Source of the DNA: Mrakia gelida
Taxonomy: Eukaryota; Basidiomycota; Tremellomycetes; Cystofilobasidiales; Mrakiaceae
NCBI GenBank assembly: GCA_024345305.1
Contig: BRON01000006.1
Coordinates: forward strand, 496,001 to 560,000
Length of the DNA stretch: 64,000 nt
Reading direction: 5' to 3'
The notes under the pieces are model-generated. The model saw nothing but the letters and a program-made list of their open reading frames with translations, made no database searches and was not told where the DNA came from. A program made the translations under genes and the position numbers. Below are positions 42,930-54,206 of this stretch, piece after piece. How positions within the stretch are numbered: position 1 is the stretch's first letter; each line of letters opens with the position of its first letter.

Positions 42930-45900
42930 TCAAATCCACCTCTCCAACGTCCCCCCACTCAGCGCTCTCACACACCTCCCCTCCCCCAACTTCTTCCCAA
43001 ACTCCAAGCACTCCCTCACCCTATCCTCCCTCCCCTCCTGCAGCTCACACACCTTCGCGAGGAAGTACCACGCCTCCGAGCAGTCCCACCCGTTTCCTTG
43101 AGTGAGCGAGTTGAGGATCCCGTGTGCGAGAGCGAGGTTGGTTTTCGGAGGGGTGAGGAGGTAGAGACGAGCGAGGTGGACTTGAGCGGGGACGGAGAGA
43201 GGGTCGAAGACGAGGGCTTTGATGAAGCACGAGATGGCGAGGTTGGGAGAGGAGACGATGTCGTGGTACAATCCGAGCTGAATTGAGAGGGCAACGAACG
43301 AGAAAAAAAACGAGGGGATCAGTACGGGTTCGAGGTGACGTCTAAAAAAAAACAAGAAAAGAGTGAAGGACTCACCTGAACCCAAACGTCAGGATTCGTC
43401 GCGTCGAGCACCTCGGCTTCCTGGATGGCTCCCAGCGACTCGTTCAGCTTCCCCCATCTCCTGAACGTCGCGGCAGTCATCAGCCAGAGCTGACTGAGCA
43501 GCCTCGTCTCTCTCGGTGACCGTCCTGAGGGTTCTTGGTCGGGAGAGGGTGCAGCGGGAGGAAGGACTGGAGGGTCGAACGATCCAGAACCTCCGTACTC
43601 CGACTGAGTTGGAGATTGGCGACGAGACCGAGAGTGGATGGAGGAGGCGTTGGAGATGGAACGACGAGGGCCGCCGTCGATTCGAAGGGAGTTGAGAGCT
43701 GAGAGACAAGAAGAACGGGAGGGAGATCAGGAGGAGGCTCGACGAAAAGGGAAAGGAACGAGAAACTCACCGAGCGACGAGGCGGACTGTCGAGCGATCT
43801 GTAGACGACTTAACGAAGCTGACCGACCGAGACCGTGGTGTCGTCCTGAAGATGGCGAGAGGAGATGCTTCGGGAGGAACCGTTGCTTCCGATGATGATC
43901 TCGATGGACGTGTTCCGACTGAGCGAGCGACATGTTGTCCGAACTCGAGCTCGACGATCCAGGAGTGTCGTTCACGACGATGGGTATCGACTTTCCATTC
44001 GGAGACTCGACGTTGACTTCTGGTGGTGGTGGTGGCGGGTTGACTGAAAGAAGAGAGAAGAAGAAGAACCGTCAGCGACGAGAAGGAGAGTGCGACGAGG
44101 AATTGACTTGACTCACTCGTGAGGTTCGCGACACCCTTCTCCAGCGGGTCCTTCGACGACGACTGTCCATTCGGTCCCTTCTCCCCGACCAGCACCTCCT
44201 CATCATCCCCATCCTGACTCCTAGGTCCATCGTAACTCCTCTTCTCGACCGCACCAAAGTCAACTCTCCTCAGCCCGGACGTTGCTGTCGACCTCGTCCC
44301 ACCAGCAGCCGACGACCCGTTCGTCTCGAGCGTATCCGACCTCGGAACCCCTCCAGCAGCTCTCGATGCGGGTGCAGGAGGTGGGAGGACCTTTCCACAT
44401 CGATCAGAGAAGAAGGCGAAGAGCTCCTGGTGCCGTTCCAACGCGACTTCTGGTCCATCGAGACGTTCGACGATGACGGTTTGGGTCATTCGAAGTTGAA
44501 GAACGGCCTCGAGACGTTCGGATTTTGTGGGGAGGAGGGAAGGGTTGGAGGAGAGGAGGGAGGACATGGGGATGAGGCGACCGTTCGAACCGAGGAGGGG
44601 AGGAAGGGAGGTGGTGGTGGGCGGTGAGGAGGGGTCTTCCGGGATTGCTGAAGAAGAAGGAGCGACGAGTGCTGCTTCCCCGAAGTCCTTCCTGCCGACG
44701 ACCGTGGCGTCTCCCTTCACGGTCTCATCTCCTCCTGCTCCGTCCTCAGCTCCTGACTCGACCTCCTCGTCTCCATCCCAGCTCTCCAATCCGATGTCGG
44801 CGATCTTTGCGGCGTCGTGCCATTTCCCTTTCGCGGTGAGGAGGAGAGTCAGGAGATGCCAGCCGTGGATGTTGGAGGGTTCGAGTTCGAGAGCGGATCG
44901 AATGGAGAGGGTGGAAGCGTCGATCTCGCGACACTCGGCTTGAGCGTAGGCGAGGTTGTAGAACGCTTTGGCGGAGGAAGGGGAGAGGAGGGTCGCGTTC
45001 GTGAGGTGCTTGAGCGCGTCGTTTTGGAGTCCAGCTCGAGCAAGAGGGTTGTGGTCTGCAGGAGGAAGCAAGATGGAGATCAGCGGGAGCTCGAACCCAT
45101 TGAAAGGACGAGAGACGCGTCGAAAGCGGGGGGGAGATCGGACTCACCCTTGATCACCCAAGCCATCTTCAGCAATCCCTTCGCTCCTTGGATCCTCGCC
45201 TTCAACTCCGTATCCTCCTTCACTACAAGACTCGTCTCGGACAGCTCCTCAGCCTTCTTCAGGAACTTCAATCCCTCCCTCGGATCTCCACACTCCTTCC
45301 CGATCAAGCTCCCTCCGAAGACCAGCGTCTCGACGAACGTCCGATCGTCGTCGCTTTCGACCGCGTCGGCTTCCTTAGGCTCGACGAGGGCGCCATTTAC
45401 GTCGGGAGTAGAGGAGGAGGGAGCAGGGGAGTCGGATGTCTCTCGAGCCTTATCGACGATCTTGACGTAGAGCTCGAAGGTTCGACGCGCGTCGGTTGGA
45501 GCGGAGGTCGCGAGGAGGAGACGAGTGAGATGACGGAGGATGGGTTGAGAGTTGAAGGTTTGAGTGGTCGCCCACCAGAGAAGCTGTAGTAAGGGAGCGA
45601 GAGATGGTCAGTTCTGAGCGAGGAAACGTGAGAGCCGAGGCGGCTAGAAGTCGAAAGGGCAGAACTCAAGCTCAAACTCACCTGGAGCAGCACTCCAGAT
45701 TGACTCCCGGCTCCCCTCTTCTCCCCACCTCTCTCCCAGAGTCCAACACACCCAACCACGAACTCCTCGACCTCCGTCCGCTTCTCTCCAGCCTTCGGGA
45801 ATCCTCTCGCTCCTCCAGCCTCCAAGACCGCCATCCCTCGTCTCATCACTCCCTCCACCTCCTTCGCCCACCCACTCCCCGAAACACCAAAGGATGATCC

Positions 45901-47634
45901 TCTCGATCGGCTGATGAGTCCTCCCGTTAAAGACGAAGCGAGTGGTAGGGCTGCCGAAGGTGTGGTGGAAAGAGGCGAAGGGAGGGGTTTCTCGAGCGCG
46001 AGAGCTCGGACGTAGAGGAGGAGGATGGAAGCTCGTCGTTCCGGTCGGAAAGAAGCTGGGTAGACGGTCTCGTAGAAGTGGTAGGTCCTGAGCCATCTGA
46101 GGGCTTCTCTCTCTCCGAGGGTGGACGAGGAGGCGAGGAGGGATCCTCGGAAGAGAGCGTGCTCTCCCCAGCGCCAAAGCTCTCGGTGAGAGGTGAACTC
46201 CTTGAGGATGGCGGAGGTAGCGAAGCTGGGAGTGGTTGGAGTTGATGTGGAGGGACTTTTGGAGGGGAAAGGGAGGGAGAGGGTTGGTAGGGATTCGAGG
46301 AGGTGGATGGCTGAGGTGTAGGAGGCGAGGGCTGAGATCTGGCTCGGAGGAGTGGAGAGTTCGTAGCAGAGACCTGTGGGAGGAAGCAAGAGTAGAAGGA
46401 CGCGATATCAGTGTCTGTGGCATGGCTTTCACGAAAAGGAAGGAGAGATCAAGCTCACCTTCGACGACCTTTCCTCTGACGCGTTCGACGAAGGCAGCCT
46501 CAGTTGATCCAGTTTCCTTCGACGACGGAGGCGAGATTTCCCATTCTACTTGAGACGAGATGTTGAGAGACTCGTGGTACCGTCCGAGAGCGAGTAGATG
46601 GAAGGCTTCCAATAGCAGAGCGGACTAAGATCGTCGAGGGAAGGAGAGGTGGTGAAGGGCGAGCACATGTCAGCAAAGAGTCCTTCTTCGCTCGAAAACT
46701 GTAAGAACAGAAACTCACATCCTTCTCTCCCTTTGCCTTCGCCTTCCCCACTAGCTCTCTAACCTCCTTGAGACCTTCCTCGACCTCTCTGACCCGCTCG
46801 TCTGGAGCTCTACAGCTCGCCCAAGGGTCTCGATTCGAGGTCGGTCGGCCTGAGCGGTCGTCGCCGTCGAGATCTCTGGGGTTGATGTCGTTTGCTGGTA
46901 CGAACGAGGCAGGGATGGGATGCTGAGTATGAAGGTGAGGTCTGTGGTAGTGACTAACCGTGGAGGGTTCTGAGGAGGAGGAAGAGGCGCCTGGAGTCGC
47001 GGAGGACTGGATGGGAGGAGCTGACGCGGAAGGTGAGGATGGTGTTGATGTTGACGAGGGAGCGAGGTAGAGAGTGAGAGTCCGAAGGCTCAGAGCGAGG
47101 GCACCAGCTGTAAAGAAGACATAGAATGGAAAAGATAGTCAGGAAGAGCTCAAAGGAAGGAGCAGCGAGGAACAGAACGAAGGAGGGCCAAAGCGGGAGA
47201 GAGGAAGGGAGAGGAGCGAGGTGTGATGCAGCTCCAGCTCGTCCCTCCTGCAAACTGAGCGTTCGAGAAGACCTTCTAGGGTTTTTTTGCCCCTATATGA
47301 CTGCGTACGGATGCTCCTGGTGTCTCTCCTGTTTGGATGAGGGAAGGAAACGAGCTCGAGGGATCGAACGTGTTCTCCGCGCAAGCTCGCAGGCTCCTTC
47401 GTCCTTCTTCCCTTTCCCGTTCCTCATCTACGCCTATTTCGCTGGCGAGACGCATACAGACAGAAGACTGGACTGACCTGTTCCTCCTACGTGCTTCTCC
47501 CACTTCCTGACGAGCTCAGCCCAAGGGAGAGCGGTCCCGTTGGGAGCTGAAGCTGGGTTGGGATCCGCCCAGGTTCCTGCGGTGAGAGCCTTGTCGAGTT
47601 GGTTGCTGTAGTGACGAGGTTTGGAGTCCGCCAT
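42930..47634 (-). CDS. YPP1: TPR protein of the TTC7/Ypp1 type (PI4-kinase complex)
   Basis: Ypp1/TTC7 scaffolds the Stt4/PI4KA phosphatidylinositol 4-kinase complex at the plasma membrane. The ATG at 47634 gives MADSKPRHYSNQLDKALTAG. The N-terminal helical region reads through several exons (ESLNISSQVEWEISP, TGLCYELSTPPSQISAL, FTSHRELWRWGEHALFRGSL). The centre has LLQLLWWATTQT-type helices, then TPR units: NATLLSPSSAKAFYNLAYAQ, ALELEPSNIHGWHLLTLLL. A long Ser/Gly-rich disordered insert follows (44700-43800). C-terminal TPRs close the protein: LGLYHDIVSSPNLAISCFIK, ALVFDPLSVPAQVHLARLYL, EAWYFLAKVCELQEGREDRV. The stop is TGA at 42930-42932. The TPR order and C-terminal signature fit Ypp1, but the assignment rests on pattern, so a related TPR scaffold is possible. 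Confidence 0.75.
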
Positions 47635-47897
47635 GACCGAGGCGTCGTATGGAGAGGAAGAAAGGGAAAGGGGGAGGAGAAGAGGAGAGACGGCGAGCGA
47701 GCTCGTGATGGTGGTTGGTGGGGGTTGAGGAAACATTACAATTCGAGTTTGTAATGAACGATTAGAAATGTGTGAGCTCGGCTGCCCGAAAGTGCGTCGA
47801 GTCGACCTTCTTCTTCTCTGCCACCAACGTCGAGGAGCTCTCGTTTTTCCATATCACCACTAGGACCCACCTTCGCCTTCCCTCCTCCCCCTCGACG
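47635..47897. promoter_or_regulatory. Divergent promoter region, YPP1-like / COQ1
   Basis: Only 263 bp separate the two starts. An AT-richer patch at 47735-47770 lies between them. No recognised operator. Confidence 0.4.
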
Positions 47898-49523
47898 ATG
47901 CTCTCTCAAATCTCTCGTTCATCTCTAACGAGATCGATACGACCTTCCTCCTCCCTCGCTTCCTCTCCGATCTCCTCCTCCCTCATCCTTCTTCCTTCCA
48001 TTCGTCGTCCAAACTCAACCACTCCCTCTCCCTCCTCTTCAACCTCATCCTGGACGGACACCCTCAAGAACGCTCTCCCCTCCTTCGCCACTCCTATCTC
48101 TCCTACGGCTCCTCTGAAACACGCGATCCCTGATCCTCTCAAACTCGTCAAAAAAGAGCTCAACCTCCTTCGATCCAACGTCGCTCATCTCCTCGGTTCA
48201 GGTCACCCTTCCCTCGATACCGTCGCCAAGTACTACTTCCAAGCCGAGGGGAAGCACATCAGACCTACCATCGTCCTCCTCATGAGTCAAGCGACCAATG
48301 GGTTGGGAGGAGCCAAATGGGACGAGCTCAAGACGAGAGGGGAGGAAGAGGTCAACAGGTCGTTAACCCAGAAGGATGACGTCTTGAACGATTACAATCC
48401 AGGAATGCCAGAGTCCACAAAGAGCTTCAACTCGATCTTCATCCCAGGAGGTCCCTCTACGTCTACTCCTACAGGAACCTCGTCCTCCCCGTCCTCCCCG
48501 TCCTCCCCAACCCCCTCGTCGTCACCATCTCCTCCTCCCACCACCACCTCCTCCTCATCACCCCCAGCCCTCACTCCAACCCCAACCCTCCTCCCAACCC
48601 AACGTCGTCTAGCTGAAATATGCGAAATGATCCATGTCGCTTCCCTCCTCCACGACGACGTAATCGACACCTCCCCGCTCCGTCGCTCCCTCCCTTCCTC
48701 CCCAGCCCTCTTCGGAAACAAACTCTCAATTCTCTCCGGCGATTTCCTACTCGGACGGTGTTGCGCCGGACTCGCTAGGCTGGGCTCGAACGAGGTGGTG
48801 GAGTTGATGGCGACGGCGATCGCGAACCTCGTCGAGGGAGAGGTCGCTCAGTTGAAGGCGACGACGAACCCAGAGAGGGAGCCCAACCAGGATGGCTTCG
48901 ATCGGTATATGCAGAAGACCTACCTCAAGACGGCGAGCTTGATGGCCAAGAGCGCTAGGTGTGCGGTTATCCTGGGAGGGTGTGAGGACGAAGGGATCAA
49001 GGACGTCGCGTACGCTTACGGTCGAAACCTCGGGATCGCGTTCCAAGTGAGTCGCGTCTCTCGGTTCTTCTCTGCTCTTTCTCGTCATCTCAGCTCTCGT
49101 CTCGTCGCCTACCGTCTCCCTCGTGCACCAGCTGACCTCCCTCTCCCTCCCCTCCCTCCTCCTCTTCTCCCCACCCAGCTCGTCGACGACCTCCTCGACT
49201 TCACTCCCACTCCCTCCCTCACCCTCGGCAAACCCTCCTCCGGCTTCGACATGTCCCTAGGTCTCGCCACCGCTCCCCTCCTCTACGCCTGGGAATCTAA
49301 CCCCTCCCTCGGTCCCCTTATCCTCCGTCGATTCGACCAACCAGGAGACGTCGAAGCCGCCAGGGACCTCGTTCTCCAGTCGGACGGAATGGAGAGGACC
49401 AGGAAACTCGCGAGGGCTTACGCTGAGGCGGCGAGGGATCTGGTGAGGGAACGGTTGCCGGAGAGTGAGGCGAGGGAGGGACTGGAGAGTTTGGCGATTG
49501 GGGTGTTGGAGCGATGTAAGTGA
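47898..49523 (+). CDS. COQ1: Polyprenyl diphosphate synthase, mitochondrial (Coq1 type)
   Basis: This enzyme elongates farnesyl/geranylgeranyl diphosphate with isopentenyl diphosphate to make the ubiquinone side chain in mitochondria. The ATG at 47898 gives MLSQISRSSLTRSIRPSSSL, a presequence. Family blocks: YYFQAEGKHIRPTIVLLMSQ (48231 on), the first aspartate-rich motif LLHDDVIDTSPLRR (48645-48684), GNKLSILSGDFLLGRCCAGL, VEGEVAQLKATT and MQKTYLKTASLMAKSARCAV. After the intron 49047-49178 comes the second motif LVDDLLDF (49179-49202) with GKPSSGFDMSLGLATAPLLY. The stop is TGA at 49521-49523. A Ser/Thr/Pro insert of about 45 residues (48450-48600) sits just before the first catalytic helix. 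Product chain length cannot be read from the sequence. Confidence 0.9.
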   Translation: MLSQISRSSLTRSIRPSSSLASSPISSSLILLPSIRRPNSTTPSPSSSTSSWTDTLKNALPSFATPISPTAPLKHAIPDPLKLVKKELNLLRSNVAHLLGSGHPSLDTVAKYYFQAEGKHIRPTIVLLMSQATNGLGGAKWDELKTRGEEEVNRSLTQKDDVLNDYNPGMPESTKSFNSIFIPGGPSTSTPTGTSSSPSSPSSPTPSSSPSPPPTTTSSSSPPALTPTPTLLPTQRRLAEICEMIHVASLLHDDVIDTSPLRRSLPSSPALFGNKLSILSGDFLLGRCCAGLARLGSNEVVELMATAIANLVEGEVAQLKATTNPEREPNQDGFDRYMQKTYLKTASLMAKSARCAVILGGCEDEGIKDVAYAYGRNLGIAFQVSRVSRFFSALSRHLSSRLVAYRLPRAPADLPLPPLPPPLLPTQLVDDLLDFTPTPSLTLGKPSSGFDMSLGLATAPLLYAWESNPSLGPLILRRFDQPGDVEAARDLVLQSDGMERTRKLARAYAEAARDLVRERLPESEAREGLESLAIGVLERCK

Positions 49524-50436
49524 ACGAGGGAGGGAGGAGGGTTTAGACTAGGTTCTTCGGCGGTTGCTTTAGTAGACTATTCAGGGGCGTAGGTCATCTT
49601 CAGTCTAGATATTTTGTTTCTATGGTAGACGCGCTCTTGAGGTTGGGAAGAGAGCAGAGCAGTGACGAGAGCGAGAGGAGTCCAGTCCCGTCGCGTCAGA
49701 ACGATCTCCCTCCCCCCCTCGTTTTGTTCGCGCTGACCGAGAGAGTTCTCTTTCCGGAGATCTTGTCTCGGGTGAGCACTGCTTTGAGGGAGGAGGAGGA
49801 GCAGGTGGGGTGAGGGAGGTGACGACTGTTGCTGGGAGGCAGTAGGGGATGGGACCAGGGAGGGGTTTGGGGAGGAGGGAAGGAGGGGAGAAAAGGGTTT
49901 GGGCTATGATCTGCTATGACTTTGCTTTGAACTGAGGAGACGATGAAGGGGGGTAAGAGAAAGAACGAGTGGGACCAGCTGTCTGTGAGTTTGGACGCGT
50001 CGCCTGCCTTTCGAGGGCAGTGTTCGAACTTGGGAGAACTTTCCGACTCTCCTCCTCTTCCTTTCTCGTTGATCGCTAGGAGAGGCAGCGAGGCGCAAGG
50101 AGAGAAGAACGAACGAAAGAAAAAGGAAAGGAAAAAGGCAGGCGGCGGAGTGAACGGGACGATCTCCTCCGAAAGCGAGGGGCTCGTCTTCGCTTTGCCT
50201 CCCTCTTCTCTGCCTACGCCTAACCTCGACCTCCCACAAGTGAGTATAGCGTCTCTACACCCTCTCAACCTCCCGCTAAACCTCAAGCCGAGAGCCCTGC
50301 GGAGGTCGAGAAACGAGAGAGCTGGCCGCGGCTCGAATCCCTCCCTTTCGGCTTTGAGGTTGACCTCTTCCTTTCTCCCTCCCTCCCTCCATCTTCAACA
50401 GCTCCCTACCTCTTCCATCAACACTTCATCCTCACC
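49524..50436. other. Intergenic region and probable 5'-UTR intron of the tautomerase gene
   Basis: This 913-bp interval holds the COQ1 3' UTR and the tautomerase promoter. A GTGAGTAT donor at 50239 and a CTTCAACAG acceptor ending at 50400, just before the ATG at 50437, suggest a 5'-UTR intron of about 160 nt. No coding gene is supported. Confidence 0.4.
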
Positions 50437-51507
50437 ATGCCTCTCATCAAGATCCACCTCATCAAGGGACGAACTCCCATCGAAGTTCGAAAGATCGCTG
50501 ATGTCGTTCAAGGTGAGCAGATCGGGAGGACGAGGGAGCGAGGAGGGAGGAGCAGGTTCTCTCCCCCTTACTCGCTCGCAGAGACCTTTCTCGGGAGCTC
50601 AACAGCATGCTGACCTTCTCTCTCTCTTATCCTTCTTCTCCTCCAGAGATCATGGTTTGTTTCCTTCCCTAGCTCCCTCCTTCCTCGCCATCGCATCGCG
50701 GCTGTTGAAACAGCGAGCTCAACCTCTCCTCCCTCCCTCCCTCATCTGACCCCCCCTCTCCTCCCTTTCACGTCCCTCCCCTCGCCTCAATAGCTCGCCA
50801 AGTTCAACGCTCCCCCTAGAGATCGATACCAGGTTCGTCTTTCGCCCCTTCTCCCTACTCTATCTCGAGACGTCGAGCTCTCATCAGGGCGGCTCTTCCC
50901 CACCTCGGTCCTCCTCCCCTCCTCAACTGACTCTTTGGTCCTTCGCGTTATCTCGCTTTTCAGATCATCACCCAGCACGAGGAGGGAGAGATCATCTGCG
51001 AGGACACCAACCTCGGATTCGAGCGAACCAACAAGATCTGTTTCATTCGTTCGTCCCATCTCTGTTCTCGTCTCGCTCTGCGTGACCTCAACGCTCAAGC
51101 TCATCCCTGACGGTTCCTCCTCTCCTCCCTCGCGTTCTTTTCGCGTCTCACAGAGATCTTCCAGCAGGGTCAGTCTGCTCTCCACTGCTCTGCTCTTGCC
51201 CTCTCTTCGTCCCTAGAACTCACACCCTCGTTCCCTCTTGTTCTCTGCAGGTCGATCCGCTGAGATGAAGAAGGCCATCTACGCCGACCTCGCTGAGCGA
51301 CTCAACAAGGAGTGCGGTGTTCCCAGGACTGATTTGATCGTTTCGTGTAACGAGAACACTAGGTGCGTCTCCCAGCTCGCAGCCTCGTTCGTTGGAGGAC
51401 GGACGCGAGAGCTGACCTTCGTTTCGTCTGCGTTTCGGTTTCGCTCGTCCAGGGCCGACTGGAGTTTCGGAGAGGGACGAGCTCAGTTCCTCGAGGGAGA
51501 TCTTTAA
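50437..51507 (+). CDS. Tautomerase/MIF-superfamily protein
   Basis: This is a small enzyme of the 4-oxalocrotonate tautomerase superfamily. After Met removal, Pro2 becomes the N-terminal catalytic proline (MPLIKIHLIKGR). The physiological substrate is unknown. Spliced exons give VVQ-EIM-LAKFNAPPRDRYQ, IITQHEEGEIICEDTNLGFE, ICFIQ-IFQQ-GRSAEMKKAI and ENTRADWSFGEGRAQFLEGD, the usual order for the roughly 130-residue fungal/bacterial form. The stop is TAA at 51505-51507. The predicted length is about 129 residues, split by seven introns into very small exons, including an 8-nt one (50647-50654) and a 15-nt one near 51153-51167. Upstream is COQ1 on the same strand; no functional link is evident. 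Confidence 0.85.
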
Positions 51508-52012
51508 ACGCTCCTTTGGGATAGAGAGAGAAGAAGAAGGTTGTAACACTATTGCATGGCTCGAAAACGAATCGAACGGAGAGGACGACGCGTCGAGTCG
51601 TGCTCAAGCCGAGGAGACGGGCGTCCACGCTTTGCAGCTTTGCGCAGGGAAATCAGAAGCTCGTAGTAAGAGCGTGGGTTTCCCTGCTGAGAGAAGGAGT
51701 GGAAGACGACTTCGAGTCGGGGCTCAAGGTCTGTTCGAAGCTTTGAATAGAGGAGGGCGAGGAACGTCGAGCTTCGAGGACCACCAGGCCTTCTGTTCGC
51801 AGAATATGAACACGAATAAGGGACAGTTCGATTAGCTCTCGATCCTCGAGAAACATGAACGCGTCCAGTCGAGCTCGCGAGCAGATTTTACTTCAAGGCA
51901 GGGGGCTGCCGCGGACGAAAGCGAAGCGAGCTCGAGCTCGTCACTTCTCCCTCCCTCGCTCTCTCCCTCTCAGCCTCCACAAGCTCTCACCACGACTTTT
52001 TCTCTCTCGGAC
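51508..52012. promoter_or_regulatory. Intergenic region before the arrestin-like gene
   Basis: This 505-bp interval contains the tautomerase 3' UTR and the promoter of the arrestin-like gene, with CT-rich sequence from 51940 to the ATG. ACGCGTC occurs near 51589. I see no gene. Confidence 0.35.
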
Positions 52013-54022
52013 ATGCAGGCTTCGTCGTCAACCCTCCCCAGCTATGCTCCCCCTTCCAAGGATGTCATCTCCGTCGTTCCTTCCCTCTCAGCCCTCCATC
52101 CGGATCCCTCCCATCCAGCGCACTCAGCCCTCCTCGCCAACTTGGATCTCAAGAAGGACTCCGTCAGAATTTTCTCGTTCTCATCAGGAGGAATAGTCGT
52201 CTGTCCGGAAGAGGTGTCAAACGGGAGTCGAACTGAGATCGAGGAGGAGGAGGTGAGTCTGTGCGAGCGAGCGATTCAAAAGGTCGAAGGAAGGAACGTT
52301 GAAGCTCACCGTCCCTTCTCCCGTCCTTCTTTGGTTCTCCCAGAGCTGGGCCAAGGTCGGAGGTTACTTACAGGTCGTCAGCACCACGAAGAAGACCGTT
52401 CCTCAGATCAGCGTCAAGATCGTCGGCCTTCAAAGTCTAGCGTTCCCCCAAGACCGCGGTGCGAGAGAGGAAGTCGACGAGGTGTTCTGCAAGGAGGTCG
52501 TGCTCAAGGACGTTCAGCTCGAGAAAGGTCTTAACCGTGAGTGCACCGTCTCTTGGCTAGTGAGATTGATCTCAATCTGACCCTCCCTTCGCCTCGTGAT
52601 TGATCGATTCAAGACTTCGAGTTCTTGCTCGCCATCCCTCACGATGCACCTACGCACGAGGACAGTTCGTTCGCGTCCTTGAAGCATCGTGCGGTTGGAA
52701 CAGTTGTCGGAGGATCTAAGGGGATCTTCGGGCTGAGGGATTTAGTTGTCGAAGAGACCGTTTGGTTAGCAGCAGCTCCCTCGACGTCCTCGGATCCAGA
52801 GAGTGAGTCTCATTTTCGTTCCTCTCTAGCAGTTCTGCACGAGCTCGTCTGACGCCCAACATCCTGTGTTCTCCCCAGGTCTGAGCTTGAACGTCCATGT
52901 CGAAGGACTCACAGAAGCTCTCGGTCCTTGCTCGTTGGACGTGTCGTCGAGCGTACGTCCCTGCTCGAGTCGTTTCTCCGGACTGTCAACGCGTCGACGC
53001 TCTCACTCCTTTCCCTGACCTGCGTCTCTCCCAAACAGCTCTTCATCGTCGCCGGCCCCTTATCCATATCCCTCACTCTCCACTCGCCACCTCCGACCCT
53101 CAAAGTCTACGCCCTCAAATGCTTCATCGACCAAACCATCGACCTCACCTCTTTCCAGTTTCCCACCAAGAAGGCCACCGTCCTTCGAACCGGAATGGTG
53201 CTAGAGGAGGGCTGGGCTGGTCCTTATGGGTCGAAGAGCTTCGCTCGACTGGTGAAGAACGGGAGAGCAGACGAGGTGACTCTTTTCGACGCGTCGGTTG
53301 GAGTTGACGAGGGAGGAAGTACGAGCTGGACGTTCGAGAAAGTTGCGAGGATAGTGGGTCCCACCATCTCAACTCTTCTTTCCCTGATCTACTTCTCGCA
53401 GGCTGATCCTCGTTCGTCTGCTTCTCGTTTCACAGCCGTCAGATCGCGTCGTTCGACCTTCAACTCATCTCAATACCAAAACCTGCATTCGCGTCACCTC
53501 AGAACTCGTCGTCGATCTTTACTTCACCTCCTCGGAACCCTCCTCTTCCCCCGACAAGGTCCTGATCGCAACAGTTCTGCGCCGGCCTGTCTCTCTCGCC
53601 TCGTGAGTTGAGCTCGAGTCTTCATCCCTTTTGGCTTCTGTCTCGTTTCCCTCATCTGATCACGCTCTTTCTCCCCTCATTCAGGTGCGGATGCCTCTCA
53701 AGTCGGATATCTCTCCCCGACTACACTCAAACGTCAAGCAAGTTCATTCCCATCACCGTGTACGTCCGAGCTCGTCTTCCGTCCCGCGTCGCTTCCTCCT
53801 TGGTCTCGCTCGCTTCGAGCTGATCCCCACTCCTCTACCTCTCTCTCTTCCAACAGGAGCGTACCTTGCAAGTGCGACGAGCCGTCCGAGAAGCTTTTGG
53901 CGGACGAGACGGAGTACGTTCGCTCCTCAAGAGCAGCGCACGCGAGTCCATCCTCGGGAGGCGAACGGCTCGATCCCGAGGCGTCGGTTTTGCTAGGACG
54001 GAAGATCGGGGAAGCTTATTGA
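52013..54022 (+). CDS. Arrestin-like protein
   Basis: Arrestin-like proteins in fungi usually link membrane cargo to ubiquitin ligases. This one is assigned by the two-lobe beta-sandwich pattern rather than by a signature motif. The ATG at 52013 gives MQASSSTLPSYAPPSK, with a PSY-type motif. N-lobe strands: SWAKVGGYLQVVSTTKKTVP, ISVKIVGLQSLAFP, DFEFLLAIPHDAPTHEDSSF, IFGLRDLVVEETVWLAA. C-lobe strands: SLFIVAGPLSISLTLHSPPP, LKVYALKCFIDQTIDLTSFQ, and STHLNTKTCIRVTSELVVDL with YFTSSEPSSS. Near the end comes ISLPDYTQTSSKFIPITVSV, then CKCDEPSEKLLADETEY, and TGA at 54020-54022. The last intron uses a GTACGT donor at 53759, the only one that keeps this frame. It is convergent with COX2A, 184 bp apart. 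About eight introns. Confidence 0.65.
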
Positions 54023-54206
54023 TAAGACGCCTCTCTCTCTGTCTGTACCCCATCCACAAGCTTGAGAAACATTATAAACAACTACTTCACGAAGGCAAAC
54101 GCAAGATCCAAAGAAACAAAGCGATCGTCCCTCCCTTCTCTTCTCCCTCCCGCCCCATGTACGCGCTCCGAATTAAACCGAAAGATCCCATCCTAACACT
54201 ATGCTT

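Noticed and set aside
50325..50345. GGCTCGAATCC, resembling a tRNA B box
   Set aside because: No A box at the right distance and no cloverleaf could be drawn.
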